Assembly (NCBI GenBank): GCA_034440615.1
Contig: JAOTOM010003854.1
Location: 82,501 to 146,500, forward strand
Direction: 5' to 3'
Length of the DNA stretch: 64,000 bases
DNA from: Ashinkailepas kermadecensis
Taxonomy: Eukaryota; Arthropoda; Thecostraca; Neolepadidae
The translations under genes were made by a program, and so were the position numbers. Of the stretch, positions 48,801-58,720 are shown piece by piece. Within the stretch, counting starts at the first letter, position 1; every line of letters begins with the position of its first letter. The notes under the pieces were generated by a model. The model was not told where the DNA came from. It did no database searches and saw only the letters and a program-made list of their open reading frames with translations.

Positions 48801-51800
48801 ATGTGTTGCCGTGTTGGGCAGTTGATGTGTTGATGTGTTGGACAGTTGACGTGTTGATGTGTTGCCGTGTTGGGCAGTTGATGTGTTGATGTGTTGGGGA
48901 TGTGCAGAGTGGTGTTCAGCACACTTACGGACTGCCTTGCCAGTTTGCGTCTGGTCTAGACCAGTTTCGCGTTGGTTTCGATGCTTTCAAGACACGTGGA
49001 GACCACTAAAGCTTTGCTGAAGACCAATATGCATGCATATATTTCATAGTGGAATGCTTGGAATAGAGCAAGGAAATGGATAGAAGTAGGAGACAGCTGT
49101 CAGCCACCACTCATGTTGTGCAAGGAGACAGCTGTCAGCCAACATTCATGTTGTGTAAGGACACAGCTGTCAGCCAACATTCATGTTATGTAAGGAGACA
49201 GCTGTCAGCCAACATTCATGTTGTGTAAGGACACCGCTGTCAGCCAACATTCATGTTATGTAAGGAGACAGCTGTCAGCCAACACTCATGTTGTGTAAGG
49301 AGACAGCTGTCAGCCAACACTCATGTTGTGTAAGGACACAGCTGCCAGCCAACACTCATGCTGTGCTCCGTAAGCTCTCCGTTGTCCTTCTGTTATGCAT
49401 GTTATGTTATGTTATGCTATAAGGTCGGCCCGGTCACCACGAGATCTGGTGCTGCGTCTGATCACGTGGTCAGCCTCCAGACCATCTGGTCCCGACCGCC
49501 AGACCATCTGGTCCCGGCCGCCAGACCATCCGGTCCCGGCCGCCAGACCATCCGGTCTCGGCCGCCAGACCATCCGGTCTCGGCCGCCAGACCATCCGGT
49601 CCCGGCCGCCAGACCATCCGGTCTCGGCCGCCAGACCATCCGGTCTCGGCCGCCAGACCATCCGGTCTCAACCGCCAGACCATCCGGTCTCGGCCGCCAG
49701 ACCATCCGGTCCCGGCCGACGGACCATCCGGTCCCGACAGTGTATATCATTGTGTATCATGTTGCCACAGTGTATTATGTCACAGTGTATCATGTCGCTA
49801 CAGTGTATAATGTCGCCACAGTGTATAATGTCGCCACAGTGCATCATGTCACAGTGCATCATGTCACAGTGCATCATGTCACAGTGTATCATGCCAGTGT
49901 ATCATGTCACAGTGTATCATGCCAGTGTATCATGCCAGTGTATCATGTCACAGTGTATATCATTGTGTATCATGTCGCCACAGTGTATCATGTCACAGTG
50001 TATCATGTCGCTACAGTGTATCATGTCGCTACAGTGTATCATGTCTACAGTGTATCATGTCGCTACAGTGTATCATGTCAGTGTATCATGTCGCTACAGT
50101 GTATCATGTCACAGTGTATCATGTCACAGTGTATCATGTCACAGTGTATCATGTCACAGTGTATCATGTCGCAGTGTATCATGTCGCAGTGTATCATGTC
50201 ACAGTGTATCATGTCACAGTGTATCATGTCACAGTGTATCATGTCACAGTGTATCATGTCACAGTGTATCATGTCACAGTGTATCATGTCACAGTGTATC
50301 ATGTCACAGTGTATCATGTCACAGTGTATCATGTCACAGTGTATCATGTCACAGTGTATCATGTCACAGTGTATCACGTCACAGTGTATCACGTCACAGT
50401 GTATCACGTCACAGTGTATCATGTCACAGTGTATCATGTCACAGTGTATCATGTCACAGTGTATCATGTCGCTACAGTGTATCATGTCGCTACAGTGTAT
50501 CATGGCACAGTGTATCATGTCGCCACAGTGTATCATGTCCAGTGTATCATGTCAGTGTATCATGTCAGTGTATCATGTCAGTGTATCATGTCAGTGTATC
50601 ATGTCACAGTGTATCATGTCACAGTGTATCATGTCGCAGTGTATCATGTCGCAGTGTATCATGTCGCAGTATATCATGTCACAGTGTATCATGTCACAGT
50701 GTATCATGTCGCAGTATATCATGTCACAGTGTATCATGTCGCAGTGTATCAAGTCGCAGTGTATCATGTCGCAGTGTATCATGTCACAGTGTATCATGTC
50801 AGTATATCATGTCCAGTGTATCATGTCAGTGTATCATGTCAGTGTATCATGTCACAGTGTATCATGTCGCAGTGTATCATGTCACAGTGTATCATGTCAC
50901 AGTGTATCATGTCACAGTGTATCATGTCGCAGTGTATCATGTCGCAGTGTATCATGTCGCAGTGTATCATGTCACAGTGTATCATGTCACAGTGTATCAT
51001 GTTACAGTGTATCATGTTACAGTGTATCATGTCACAGTGTATCATGTCGCAGTGTATCATGTCGCAGTGTATCATGTCACAGTGTATCATGTCACAGTGT
51101 ATCATGTCACAGTGTATCATGTCACAGTGTATCATGTCAGTGTATCATGTCAGTGTATCATGTCGCAGTGTATCATGCCGCAGTGTATCATGTCACAGTG
51201 TATCATGTCGCAGTGTATCATGTCACAGTGTATCATGTCACAGTGTATCATGTCACAGTGTATCATGTCACAGTGTATCATGTCACAGTGTATCATGTCA
51301 CAGTGTATCATGTCGCAGTGTATCATGTCGCAGTGTATCATGTCACAGTGTATCATGTCACAGTGTATCATGTCACAGTGTATCATGTCACAGTGTATCA
51401 TGTCACAGTGTATCATGTCACAGTGTATCATGTCACAGTGTATCATGTCAGTGTATCATGTCAGTGTATCATGTCAGTGTATCATGTCGCAGTGTATCAT
51501 GTCGCAGTGTATCATGTCGCAGTGTATCATGTCGCAGTGTATCATGCCACAGTGTATCATGTCGCAGTGTATCATGCCACAGTGTATCATGCCACAGTGT
51601 ATCATGTCACAGTATATCATGTCACAGTGTATCATGTCACAGTGTATCATGTCGCAGTGTATCATGTCACAGTGTATCATGTCACAGTGTATCATGTCAC
51701 AGTGTATCATGTCACAGTGTATCATGTCACAGTGTATCATGTCACAGTGTATCATGTCACAGTGTATCATGTCGCAGTGTATCATGTCGCAGTGTATCAT

Positions 51801-54800
51801 GTCACAGTGTATCATGTCACAGTGTATCATGTCGCAGTGTATCATGTCGCTACAGTGTATCATGTCACAGTGTATCATGTCGCAGTGTATCATGTCACAG
51901 TGTATCATGTCGCAGTGTATCATGTCAGTGTATCATGTCAGTGTATCATGTCGCAGTGTATCATGTCGCAGTGTATCATGTCACAGTGTATCATGTCGCA
52001 GTGTATCATGTCACAGTGTATCATGTCACAGTGTATCATGTCACAGTGTATCATGTCGCAGTGTATCATGTCGCAGTGTATCATGTCACAGTGTATCATG
52101 TCGCAGTGTATCATGTCGCAGTGTATCATGTCGCAGTGTATCATGTCGCAGTGTATCATGTCGCAGTGTATCATGTCGCAGTGTATCATGTCGCAGTGTA
52201 TCATGTCGCAGTGTATCATGTCGCAGTGTATCATGTCACAGTGTATCATGTCACAGTGTATCATGTCGCAGTGTATCATGTCGCAGTGTATCATGTCACA
52301 GTGTATCATGTCACAGTGTATCATGTCACAGTGTATCATGTCGCAGTGTATCATGTCAGTGTATCATGTCGCAGTTTATCATGTCGCAGTGTATCATGTC
52401 GCAGTGTATCATGCCACAGTGTATCATGCCACAGTATATCATGTCACAGTGTATCATGTCACAGTGTATCATGTCACAGTGTATCATGTCACAGTGTATC
52501 ATGTCGCAGTGTATCATGCCACAGTGTATCATGCCACAGTGTATCATGCCACAGTGTATCATGCCACAGTGTATCATGTCACAGTGTATCATGTCACAGT
52601 GTATCATGTCACAGTGTATCATGTCACAGTGTATCATGTCGCAGTGTAAGGTGCTGTCGCAGTGTATCATGTCGCAATCAAGGTGGCTGAGGTCGCCGGT
52701 CTCCGGACAACCCCCCCCCTCGCCCACCCCACCCCAAACCGGCACTGGGATTCGTGACGCCTTCGATCTAACTTTCACTGGATGGCCCAGGGTCGGGACT
52801 GGTGTCGGGGTGACTCCGCCAGGCAGAGCGGGCCACTGTCAACTGAGCGGCGAGACATCTGCCGTGGTCTACAGGCCCATGGTCGGGACCGGTGACGGGA
52901 CCGGTGACGGGACCGGTGACGGGACCGGTGACGGGACTGGTGACGGGACTGGTGACGGGACCGGTGACGGGACCGGTGACGGGGTGACTCCGCCAGGCAG
53001 AGCGGGCCACTGTCAACTGAGCGGCGACATCTGCCGTGGTCAGAGCGGGCCACTGTCAACTGAGCGGCGAGACATCTGCCGTGGTCAGAGCGGGCCACGG
53101 TCAACTGAGCGGCGAGACATCTGCCGTGGTCAGAGCGGGCCACGGTCAACTGAGCGGCGACACATCTGCCGTGTTCAGAGCGGGCCACTGTCAACTGAGC
53201 GACGAGACATCTGCCGTGGTCCACAGGCCCATGGTCGGGACCGGTGACGGGACTGGTGACGGGACTGGTGACGGGACTGGTGTCGAGACTCGTGTCGAGA
53301 CTCGTGTCGAGACTCGTGTCGAGACTCGTGTCGAGACTCGTGTCGAGACTCGTGTCGAGACTCGTGTCGAGACTCGTGTCGAGACTCGTGTCGGGACTCG
53401 TGTCGAGACTCGTGTCGAGACTCGTGTCGAGACTCGTGTCGAGACTCGTGTCGAGACTCGTGTCGAGACTCGTGTCGAGACTGGTGACGGGGTGACACCG
53501 CCAGGCAGAGAGCTGTTGAGCGGCGAGACACCTGCCGTGGTCGGCAGCCGACAGTGGGTGCCGTGGAGGAGCGGCGGTGTGGTGACAGTCAGCGGTAGGC
53601 AACGATGGAGACGACTGGAAAGTCAGCTGACAATCTCACGTTGTGACAGTCTTGGAATATTAAACTGCTGTCTAAATCGTGTCGCCCCAGATGGTGTGGA
53701 CACGTCTCCTACGTATACCTAGGGACACTCACCAGTACAACACGCATAGTTGGTTGGATATTTGGGCTTAGGGGCGCATCGACTGCGATGGTCATACAGC
53801 GCCCATTACGACACGCATAGGAGACATCCGTGATGTCTGTGGTATTTGGTGTTACTCAGAACTAACATGACCTTGGCTATGCCGATCGCGGTCAAGCTCA
53901 ATCAATGGCTCGAAATAAAACGCTGGCTTGACTCATCACGCTACAGCTACAATTTCCCCCCAAAAAAATCCTACATTTTCCCCATCGCGTGCTGCGTGCA
54001 CAGTGCCCAGCAACTAAACTCCCATAGACTGGAGGGTACCATCATAAGACGTTAAGACCAGCTCATCGAAAGACGTCCACAATATTACACACACAATGTG
54101 ATGAAATGAGACAAATAGCAGTTATTGATAAAACCTTTCCACAATACTGTCAGAGTGGAGCATTACCAAAATAAGATGAACCAATGTACGTAAAGGCGTA
54201 AACAGTAAATCCATTGAAAAGACATCAATTCGAGAAGTCAACCAATCGAGGTCAGACAAACTTCGATTAGACGTTGGCTTCAGGGGGATTTTGGAATTGC
54301 AGGGTAGCTTGTGCACAGGACACCGACACACATATGTGGAGTATCTGATACTGATGACACTGAGCAGTAGATGACGTCTCAGCTGTTTGACCACCACTGG
54401 CCACATCACAGCCGAGAGAGCGGTTTCAGGCCACCAACGCCCACCGGCGGCCCAAATTGGCCGGTTATGAAGAGCCGGGCTTAAGGCGGATTTTTGGGTA
54501 ATCTTTACCTTTCGGCCGACACATACTGCCAAGGTTAGTGATTTGTAAAGAGGTGTCGCATACATTGTCGCATATATTTCATGACGTCATGGCCGAAAAT
54601 TTTGCTTCGGAGGATTCTGGTTTTCCGGTTAGGTTAGGTTAGGTTAGATTATATTATGCTATGATACATTTGTATATTATGCTACATTACCTTAGTCTAG
54701 GTTAGGTGGTAATCTTTACCGACACCCGACTCCTGTGACGTCACTGTTCCAAACTGTACACCTCTTTACAAATCACTAACCTTGGCAGTATGTGTCGGCC

Positions 54801-57800
54801 GAAAGGTAAAGATTACCGATTTTTGCTCCCAGGTATCGCATCTTCAGGAGCCAGCGATCCGATCTGGCGCAATGCCGAGTAAAAATTATGGCAATCAGTT
54901 ATGGAAATCATCACAACAGTTGCAATAAAAATACTTTTTTTTCAGTGACGTTGCTTAATTCAGAAGAATTAAACATAGAGACGCCAGCAAACAACGATAA
55001 GATTACCAAGTTATGTGGAGACTACTCTCGCCAGTACCAATGTATGTGGAGACTACACTTGCCACCACGAGTTCGACACATGACTGCCGGATGACAAAAT
55101 TAGCGCCATGTAAACTAGCCAGAACTACCGTCGAAACCTTTCCGGGGAAAGAGTAGATGAAATTACTACAAAATCATAAATATAGATGTCAACCACGTCC
55201 ATGCACCAACATCTTGTACTCCCGACATGATCGCCTCGCTCAAACAATAAATACTGCCACCGCAACCTGCCAACAGCAGGCTGGGGCACCCACTGATTTA
55301 TTTGGCTGCGATACCTGCGAGCATGGAAGTGGGAACACAAAATGGTCTAGTAAAATGATGTAAAACAATAATGCTCTGAACATTACTTACAGTCCACTTC
55401 GAAGCAACAAGTAGTTATTTTAAGTAACGTAACTACAGGGGCGGATGCAGGTAGACTCTAGGGGGAATGAGCCACCCCATACCCTTCCCCCCTTCCCAAT
55501 GGAAGGTGGCGCCCCTCCGGCCGGGAAACGGCGTCCCTCCGGGAAGGCTAGAGTGCACCCCTCCCTCAATCAAATTTTTCAGCCAGAGGCGCCCATCTGA
55601 AAGGAAAGGCGCCACTTTAGTATGATCGAGTGCGTCCCTCCCTCGTATGTTCTGCCGGAGACGCTTCACCAGACAAAGTGTACAATTCCTGGATCCACCC
55701 CCGCATAACAATATATTCACCGATTCAAAATGATTATGTATTACTCTTCAATATAGTACGATTCATTTTCCCTTCATATTTAAAATATGTTAGTTAAAAT
55801 CAATCTTCAATATATTACGATTCATTTTCCCTTCATATTTAAAATGTGTTAGTTGAAATCAAGAATGACGAAATTTTCAACAGGAAGGATCTCCAGCGGT
55901 TTGAACGGCAGCAGATTGCCGCTGTAAACGGGACTTAAACCACTTGTCAGCCGAAGTCGGTAGACTTCGGTAGATTAATAAGATGATGAATCGCGGTGAC
56001 CCACGCATGCTGTATACATGTTGGACATGCTTACGCATGTCCAAGGTTTAAAACTTTGCAGTACAATTTCCGGAATTCGTGACGTATTTGCCCTATTCAT
56101 GAGAACCGTGATTACTCATTAGTTAGTTATTTGAGTTTTAGGGCGCCTCGACCAAAATTGTGATCATTTAGCGCCCATAACGTTCATTTAACAAGCTAAA
56201 ATCCTATCGTGTTACTGAGGTGAGTATATGGAATGGAATCCTATCGCTCTGAGGTATTTAAATATATTACCAGAATGAACTATTTCCGAGTCATCGGCTA
56301 GAAGTGATTACTCATTGCAATCCCCTCCATTCCAAAACCCAGTGACAGTCAACAAATGACAACAGCAGAAGTGTCGGTGGACCGGCTATTCCTAGAAATC
56401 AGCCGTGGCTGACTTCTGGTCTGATCCGCCTACTTCCTGCAGGAAGTACGAGCAAGCGGACCGAGTAATGCGTCACCACCCTTCGTCCAGACGGACTTCC
56501 AGTTGCTACCGGAAGTCGTCAGTGGCCACCGGAAGTCGTCACCACCGGAAGTCGTGTTGTCGCGGCGCACCCACCGTCGGGCAGCTTTTATTGGTGCTCT
56601 CAAAGCAAAACGTCGCACGGTTTGCCCTCTGAATGTCAACGGAGGTCACCGAATCTGGTTCGGCTCGCATTACCTTATGTATTTGTATATGTATATTATG
56701 TGTGTATGTGTACGATTGAGACCTAATTCAGCAACCAACTTACCACGGCCATCTGCAAATTAGCCAATATGTGAGCACTGAAATCGCTTGTTTTTTTGCA
56801 CGCCTGGTGGCGATGTCACGGGAGCTGTCAAGTGTGGGGGAGGGGCAAGAGCCATGTTGAAGTCGGTTCTTCCCATGCAACGTCCACAGGGTCAATGTTA
56901 CCTTGCCCAAGGTTGAGCAGCTGTCCCCTCTGTATTTATGTGTGCCTGCCTGCCTGACCCTTCCCTCAGTTCTGGCGCCCTTGCTTAGCTTCAACTTACT
57001 CGATATACTTACTCGATATACTTACTTACGATATACTTACTCGAGTACTCGATATGGTTCAGCTTGCAGAGCAGCATGCAACGAAAATGGGATGCCAATA
57101 AATGCTTGCGATCATGGGCTACACTTCTGTGCTTAATTTGCAGCTTTGCCTGGAATCGATTCGGCTTGCCATTCGGATAAGTTGGAGATATCCACCCCGT
57201 TCAGATTTGGTAAAACTTCATTCCTGAACAATTACTGCCTGCATGGAGGCCAACCAGGTACCGGTGGATTAGTCATGGGGTACGCAATGCGCTAGCTTTT
57301 GCCATGCACCTTTTGCCGTCGTGTCAATTCTTTACTACTCGATATTGCTCAATTCGGAAACAAGTGACGAGGGAGCACCACCAATCATAACCACCCACCT
57401 CTCATCGGAAAGCCGGTGAAATTTTCGCCGCGAATAGGCGGTAACGCGGCCACTTGAAATCTCAGAAACGACACCTGTGTGGTGGGGGCCAAGCAGCCTG
57501 CCAGGGCGGCCACTCACCTGCTTCTTGGGAGATCTGGTGCCGAACCTGCCGCACTTGGGCCGGTAGCGCTGCTCGCGACAGCAGACGTCGCCGTCTCTGC
57601 AGCCGCTGTCGGCCACCTCAGCTCCCGGGCAGGAGCCGGCCGACGAGCACGAACACCGCGAGCCTAGCCTGTCGGTGCTGATCAGCTCCACCTCGTCCAC
57701 CTCCTCCGTGGGGAAGACGATCGGCCGGGCCGGTCGCTGGCCGAACCGGCGCTCGTCTTCGCGGCCGACCGCCACTGCGCCGGCAGCGGCGGTCGACTGG

Positions 57801-58174
57801 GCTGCGGCGCCGGTCGGCCTCGTCTGCGGCCCGCCGAAGCTGCCGAAGCTGCCGAAGCTGCCGAAGCTGCCGGTGGGCCCGACCAGACTGTCTGTGGTCG
57901 AACTTGCCGGTGGCGGCGGAGGTGCCGACGGTGACGGCGGCGGAGGTGCCGACGGTGACGGCGGCGGTGCCGCCGCTTCAGACACCGGGCCGCCGTGAAG
58001 CCGCATGTTGGCCTCGTCGCCCAGCTCCGCCAGCAGCGACGAGAACGGGTCCTCGTCGGTGATGAGCCACCACTTGTCGGGCAGAGCGTTGGCCGACGAC
58101 GGCTCTTCGAACGGCGCCTGGGCGGCGAGAGCCACCACTAGCAGACACACCACACATGTACGTAGCGCGAGCAT
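36968..58174 (-). CDS. SPH2: second clip-domain serine protease homologue (incomplete model)
   Basis: Recognised coding exons, in transcript order on the minus strand, are 58174-57518, 41305-41184, 38621-38444 and 37338-36968. Phases match from exon 1 to 2 (0) and between the last two exons (1). The stretch between TAARCVD and VKDVVIHQ needs one short exon of about 80-90 bp (length 1 modulo 3) that I could not locate between 38622 and 41183. The protein has a signal peptide, a Pro/Ser-rich linker, a clip domain and a protease fold. The triad is mostly lost: Arg replaces His (TAARC), Asp is kept (NDAALL), and Ala replaces Ser (DRAGSPL). It should therefore be non-catalytic. It is convergent with SPH1, and a cofactor role is inference. 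Confidence 0.78.
37812..37980 (+). mobile_element. tRNA-derived SINE with 11-bp target duplication
   Basis: A tRNA-like head has an A-box-like tggtctaggggcaag and a B-box-like gagttcgaatctc, followed by a tail with accaatcggcgtgagagatt and a 3' end of (aacc) units. It is flanked by the perfect direct repeat CCCATGGGCAG at 37801-37811 and 37981-37991. It lies in an intron of SPH2, opposite to the gene's direction. Confidence 0.88.
38444..38621 (-). CDS. SPH2 coding exon with the Asp of the triad
   Basis: The acceptor is gactgtgtgcag|GTGAAGG and the donor GCCACTG|GTGAGG. It encodes [19 protein letters not shown] (Asp kept), TICVRPE and [12 protein letters not shown]. 178 bp with phase 0 in and 1 out, matching the next exon. 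Confidence 0.9.
38770..39165. repeat. degenerate gctgtgctgctgtgact repeats in SPH2 intron
   Basis: About 390 bp built of imperfect tgtgctgctgtgactg, gactgatg and gttgtgct modules with no fixed period. Confidence 0.85.
39170..39690. other. intronic spacer with a plus-strand Cys-containing frame
   Basis: An open plus-strand frame at about 39140-39406 encodes five cysteines ending in ILCCDR. I recognise no family and do not call it a gene. Confidence 0.3.
39697..39940. repeat. (TA)n-type microsatellite with tac/gta interruptions
   Basis: About 240 bp of tatata tracts broken by periodic atacat and atacgt. Tyr/Ile frames here are artefacts. Confidence 0.97.
39941..40808. other. intronic spacer in SPH2
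   Basis: No exon is found. Four aggtc units (caggtcaggtcaggtcaggt) lie at 40237-40256 and a (CA)n run at about 40765-40785. Confidence 0.4.
40809..41062. repeat. 30-bp minisatellite, about 8 copies
   Basis: A homogeneous array with core taccagccctcatggcacca followed by cctcactgtg. It ends about 120 bp 3' (in gene direction) of SPH2 exon 2. Confidence 0.95.
41088..41190 (-). repeat. duplicated segment containing the SPH2 exon-2 donor
   Basis: The stretch from gtgggttcgacacaacccct through actgacatgtcgac occurs twice in tandem. On the minus strand each copy holds GTCGACAT|GTCAGT, so there are two potential donors (GT at 41183 and 41137). Confidence 0.85.
41184..41305 (-). CDS. SPH2 coding exon 2: start of protease-like domain
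   Basis: The acceptor is cagggtgtgcag|GAGTCC. The exon starts [12 protein letters not shown], aligned with [12 protein letters not shown] of SPH1 exon 3 at the same phase-0 junction. It contains [19 protein letters not shown], where Arg replaces the catalytic His. The donor GTCAGT at 41183 is the best candidate but weak. Confidence 0.82.
41334..42182. repeat. 18-bp minisatellite, about 46 copies
   Basis: Units of acatggtgtggacacgtt with variants (ggtgggg, gatgtgg, acatgtt, acatatt). It abuts the SPH2 exon-2 acceptor, about 30 bp away. Two long frames on each strand stay open only because the period is a multiple of 3. Confidence 0.97.
42183..42715. other. spacer in SPH2 intron 1
   Basis: Nothing is recognised. 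Confidence 0.4.
42720..42822. repeat. 26-bp tandem repeat, 4 copies
   Basis: Units contain gccgacccgcccgtatacag followed by gggta or gggca. Confidence 0.9.
42823..44604. other. spacer in SPH2 intron 1
   Basis: There are two 40-bp tandem copies at 43433-43512 (agaggtgcagatatactaat in each). A ttcaatattggtt repetition lies at about 44446-44510. No exon is recognised. Confidence 0.45.
44605..45532. repeat. 15-bp minisatellite, about 61 copies, with block duplication
   Basis: The unit is gtgacatggtgaccc with variants (ggcac, gacac, ccgtt). A variant block beginning acctggtcacacgtgacgtg occurs at 44625 and again at 45180, exactly 555 bp (37 units) apart. This indicates duplication of a large block inside the array. 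Confidence 0.97.
45645..45952. repeat. 27-bp minisatellite with CCAAT cores, about 11 copies
   Basis: Units of accaatcaaagaggcgtccc plus cgcacaa, alternating with cttatcc variants. Most units carry CCAAT. Confidence 0.95.
45953..46520. other. spacer in SPH2 intron 1
   Basis: A short cagtcggt run lies at about 45999-46038. Otherwise nothing is recognised. Confidence 0.4.
46522..46908. repeat. 39-bp minisatellite, about 10 copies
   Basis: The unit core is gtgaggatccggctggcagc followed by catatctcggaatcctc. It is very homogeneous, and a BamHI-type ggatcc recurs in each copy. Confidence 0.95.
47112..48900. repeat. 1.8-kb array, period about 24-27 bp
   Basis: Built of ttgatgtgttggggcag and ttgatgtgttgccgtgttgg modules with many length variants. 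The left half has gggg units and the right half mostly ggg, so it has at least two sub-arrays. Thr/His/Gln frames on the minus strand reflect the repeat. Confidence 0.96.
49090..49365. repeat. 36-bp minisatellite, about 7 copies
   Basis: Units of aggagacagctgtcagccaa plus cattcatgttgtgta. Each contains the palindrome ACAGCTGT, an E-box-type core. Confidence 0.95.
49470..49738. repeat. 22-bp minisatellite, about 12 copies
   Basis: Units of gccagaccatccggtctcgg plus cc. Each holds the imperfect palindrome gaccatccggtc. Confidence 0.95.
49739..52680. repeat. 2.9-kb array of a 15-bp unit with higher-order structure
   Basis: About 195 copies of cagtgtatcatgtca, differing mainly at one position (gtcaca versus gtcgca, some gccaca). 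Clusters of shorter 12-bp units (gtgtatcatgtca) break the register near 50545, 50810, 51137, 51447, 51922 and 52353, which suggests a higher-order block of about 270-470 bp. Because 15 is a multiple of 3, all three plus frames stay open for about 900-1165 codons. The translations are pure repeat and I do not call them genes. Confidence 0.98.
52885..52984. repeat. 12-bp tandem repeat ggtgacgggacc
   Basis: Eight or nine copies, some with ggactg. The related flank (ccgccaggcagagcgggcca) is duplicated on both sides at about 52817 and 52989. Confidence 0.95.
53000..53235. repeat. 45-bp tandem repeat, about 5 copies
   Basis: Units contain cagagcgggccactgtcaac followed by tgagcggcgagacatctgccgt-like sequence. 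Confidence 0.93.
53244..53492. repeat. 12-bp tandem repeat gtgtcgagactc
   Basis: About 17 nearly perfect copies follow three ggtgacgggact units. It evidently derives from the neighbouring 12-bp family. Confidence 0.95.
53493..54496. other. spacer in SPH2 intron 1
   Basis: No exon or array is recognised. Confidence 0.4.
54497..54817. mobile_element. foldback-like element with 60-bp perfect inverted repeats
   Basis: 54497-54556 and 54758-54817 are perfect reverse complements over 60 bp, starting ggtaatctttacctttcgg. The 201-bp spacer holds a TTAGG-type run (gttaggttaggttaggtta, about 54628-54646) and a partial third copy of the ggtaatctttacc end at 54709. It may be a MITE or a foldback element. 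Target duplications are not clear. Confidence 0.6.
54818..55435. other. spacer in SPH2 intron 1
   Basis: Nothing is recognised. Confidence 0.4.
55436..55703. mobile_element. hAT-like MITE copy 3 (268 bp)
   Basis: The ends CAGGGGCGGATGCAGG and CCTGGATCCACCCCCG form inverted repeats matching copies 1 and 2. The interior contains the same gcgcc-rich modules with gagtgcacccctccctc-like pieces, here in the opposite orientation to copy 2. Confidence 0.6.
55704..57517. other. 5' part of SPH2 intron 1
   Basis: A 60-bp direct duplication (tattacgattcattttccct, twice between 55750 and 55860) and an accggaagtcgtc repetition at 56510-56550 are present. A small ctcgatatacttact repeat lies at 56998-57048. 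No exon is recognised. Confidence 0.45.
57518..58174 (-). CDS. SPH2 coding exon 1: signal peptide, linker, clip domain
   Basis: The ATG at 58174-58172 was chosen over an upstream in-frame ATG because it starts a clear signal peptide ([20 protein letters not shown]). The exon gives 219 codons and ends at CAG|GTGAGT (donor GT at 57517-57516), phase 0. After a WWLITDEDP segment come a Pro/Ser/Ala linker (residues about 68-92), a GSF repeat ([14 protein letters not shown]) and a clip domain with Cys 174, 176, 182, 192, 198 and 199. The C-x-C-x5-C and CC spacing matches SPH1. Linker Cys208 follows. Confidence 0.88.
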
Positions 58175-58489
58175 GATAGGCACACTTGACGATGAGCTGA
58201 GCCAACTGGAGAGGTAGCACCAGCCAACGCGGTGAAAATCAGCCGAGAAACAACGTGTCAAACCTCACTTCCCCACACGTTACCGCTGTCCCTAATACTC
58301 CACGAAGGACACGCTGTTTCCGTGCCTACCTCTCCGTCTGCTGGTCACCCTCGTTCCTCTCTGTTCCTGTACCGCGTTCGGTTCGCTCTGTTCTCCGGTC
58401 ACGCCCTGTCCTCCTCCGTGCCTCTCTGTCTTTGGGCCACGTCGTGCTCTCCGTCTCCAGACGGCACCCGGTCACCGCCAGTCCTCGCC

Positions 58490-58720
58490 AGCTACTGACG
58501 CCGGCCGGCCGCAGCTCAGCGCCGCGCGCGCTCGCATCCTCAGCTTCCGCGGTCGGCTGGTTTCCCCTGCCGCGGTGACGTCACAGGTTCGGATCGTCTG
58601 ACCAATCGTGTGCCCGGCGGCGGTTCCGGTGACGCTCGGCCGGCGGGCAGGTGGGCGGCCGGCGTTCAGTCGGCATACGGGCAGGCGGATCAGTCTTGAG
58701 CACAATGACGCGCTCTATCC
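58490..58720 (-). promoter_or_regulatory. CpG-rich region upstream of SPH2
   Basis: A GC-rich block 320-550 bp upstream of the SPH2 start codon contains a palindromic CRE-type TGACGTCA at 58576-58583 and a CCAAT (plus strand) at 58602. No TATA box is seen on the minus strand nearer the start codon. The promoter role is inference. Confidence 0.3.

Noticed and set aside
44605..52680. Possible CRISPR array because of many short regular repeats
   Set aside because: The repeats are directly adjacent with no unique spacers, and the surroundings are clearly eukaryotic.
49395..53247. Three overlapping plus-strand frames of 928-1165 codons
   Set aside because: They are translations of the 15-bp array in its three registers. 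There is no start context, domain or composition expected of a protein.
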